From NCBI RefSeq assembly GCF_032922745.1, contig NZ_CP136693.1:4278001-4342000 (forward strand): a DNA stretch of 64,000 nt, read 5' to 3'. Shown piece by piece: positions 63,360 to 64,000 of this stretch (position 1 is its first letter; each line of letters begins with the position of its first letter). A program made the translations under genes and the position numbers. This stretch comes from Marinobacter salarius (lineage in GTDB: Bacteria > Pseudomonadota > Gammaproteobacteria > Pseudomonadales > Oleiphilaceae). The notes under the pieces are model-generated. The model made no database searches. It was given only the letters and a program-made list of their open reading frames with translations, and was not told the DNA's origin.

Positions 63360-64000
63360 TGCCGGAGTGGCTACAGTCACTGACCGACTGGCTGGCAACC
63401 AACCCGGGCTGGCTGTCAGCGGCGCTGTTCCTCACAGCATTCCTCGAGTCCCTAGCCTTTGCGGGCATCCTGATCCCCGGGGTTGCCATCCTGTTCGCCG
63501 TGGCGGTGCTGGCTGGCCAGGTGGCCATACCGGTGGCCGAAGTCCTGCTGTGGGCCGGCGCCGGAGCCGTTGCTGGCGACGGCATCAGCTTCGCCCTCGG
63601 CAGACTGTTTCAGGGACGCCTGGACAGGCTTTGGCCACTGAATCGTTTCCCGGGATTTATCGGCAAAGGCGAGGCTTTCTTCCATCGTCACGGCGGTAAA
63701 AGCGTCGTTATCGGACGCTTTGTGGGCCCGATTCGACCAATCATTCCGCTCATCGCCGGCGCATTTCTGATGCCATGGCGACGGTTCCTGGCCTTCAACC
63801 TGTCATCGGCAGTGGCCTGGGCACCAGTCTATGTATTGCCGGGGTATCTGGTTGGTAGCGCCCTGGCCAGCGAATTCGAACCACCCGCTCACTTTTACCC
63901 TGTGATCGCAATCAGCGCCGCAATACTGCTGGTGATTTACCTGTTGCTTTTCCGCTTCCAGTTAGGTCTTGGGCATGGCAGCCAGCTCTACCTGTGGTTG
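63356..64000 (+). CDS. DedA-family membrane protein, 5' part (cut by window edge)
   Basis: Open to the window end, 215 codons, start ATG at 63356 overlapping the preceding stop by 4 nt (ATG at 63359 also possible). Begins MMPEWLQSLTDWLATNPG; DedA/SNARE-associated features: LTAFLESLAFAGILIPG (near 27-43), GDGISFALGRLFQ, the membrane-loop FHRHGGKSVVIGRFVGPIRPIIPLIAGAF with the conserved FxRxxPxxR-like GRFVGPIRP, then two to three more helices. Family members flip lipids such as undecaprenyl phosphate or phosphatidylethanolamine. The continuing sequence after the last helix (LGHGSQLYLWL) may be the linker to a further domain, as in DedA-PAP2 fusions. Confidence 0.9.
   Translation, partial: MMPEWLQSLTDWLATNPGWLSAALFLTAFLESLAFAGILIPGVAILFAVAVLAGQVAIPVAEVLLWAGAGAVAGDGISFALGRLFQGRLDRLWPLNRFPGFIGKGEAFFHRHGGKSVVIGRFVGPIRPIIPLIAGAFLMPWRRFLAFNLSSAVAWAPVYVLPGYLVGSALASEFEPPAHFYPVIAISAAILLVIYLLLFRFQLGLGHGSQLYLWL

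Noticed and set aside
1..64000. Looked for CRISPR arrays, insertion sequences, phage, toxin-antitoxin or defence genes
   Set aside because: No repeat-spacer structure, transposase, integrase or known defence domain was seen in any frame.

Overview
The window is a stretch of gammaproteobacterial core chromosome of about 57% GC (estimated by eye). Several gene orders are those known from Pseudomonas: hemA-prfA-prmC opposite a TPR lipoprotein-lolB-ispE-tRNA-Gln-prs, then rplY-pth-ychF; rnr-rlmB, rpsF-rpsR-DUF2232-rplI, dnaB-alr; and proA-nadD-rsfS-rlmH-mrdA-rodA-mltB-rlpA-dacA-ybeD-lipB. Breaks from that order (lipA away from lipB, pyrophosphate-type phosphofructokinase, metY next to lipA) and overall protein character suggest a Marinobacter-like marine organism. 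That placement is inference; no rRNA gene is present to confirm it.

Layout. 1-10 kb: translation termination, tetrapyrrole, lipoprotein export, isoprenoid and PRPP genes. 9.7-11.6 kb: a small iron locus, with an Sfp/EntD-type phosphopantetheinyl transferase tail to tail with a FhuF-type siderophore-iron reductase under a near-perfect Fur box, followed by tRNA-Met. 11.6-18.4 kb: a PACE efflux protein, an orphan solute-binding protein and a complete oppABCDF-type peptide ABC transporter operon. 18.5-28 kb: metY, lipA, an RND/MMPL exporter, a Spy/CpxP-like periplasmic protein, the ribosome-assembly GTPase YlqF, an AraC regulator, an Mpo1-like membrane protein and fabB. 28-38 kb: a RmlD-like protein lacking its catalytic pair, a small unknown protein, and the alr/dnaB/ribosomal-protein/rlmB/rnr cluster. 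38-51 kb: tRNA-Leu, a large unknown lipoprotein, acyl-CoA dehydrogenase, ubiX, mpl, PPi-dependent phosphofructokinase, a glutaredoxin, a chemoreceptor, YqaA, an AarF/UbiB kinase-like protein and a diguanylate cyclase. 51-61 kb: the cell-elongation/peptidoglycan operon with lipB at one end and proA/nadD/rsfS/rlmH at the other. 61-64 kb: two translationally coupled membrane proteins with degenerate GGDEF domains and a DedA protein running off the window edge.

Most of the DNA is ordinary housekeeping. No insertion sequence, prophage, CRISPR array or restriction/defence cassette was seen. The most unusual part is the last operon (61354-64000): both GGDEF proteins have lost the GGDEF catalytic motif yet keep an RxxD inhibitory-site motif exactly five residues before it. 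That is the pattern expected of c-di-GMP receptors rather than synthases, and they are coupled to a DedA membrane protein. Secondary points of interest are the RmlD-like protein without YxxxK, the MMPL exporter with a duplicated DPFxxDC insert, the displaced lipA, the S6:S18-type leader of rpsF, and several tail-to-tail gene overlaps.
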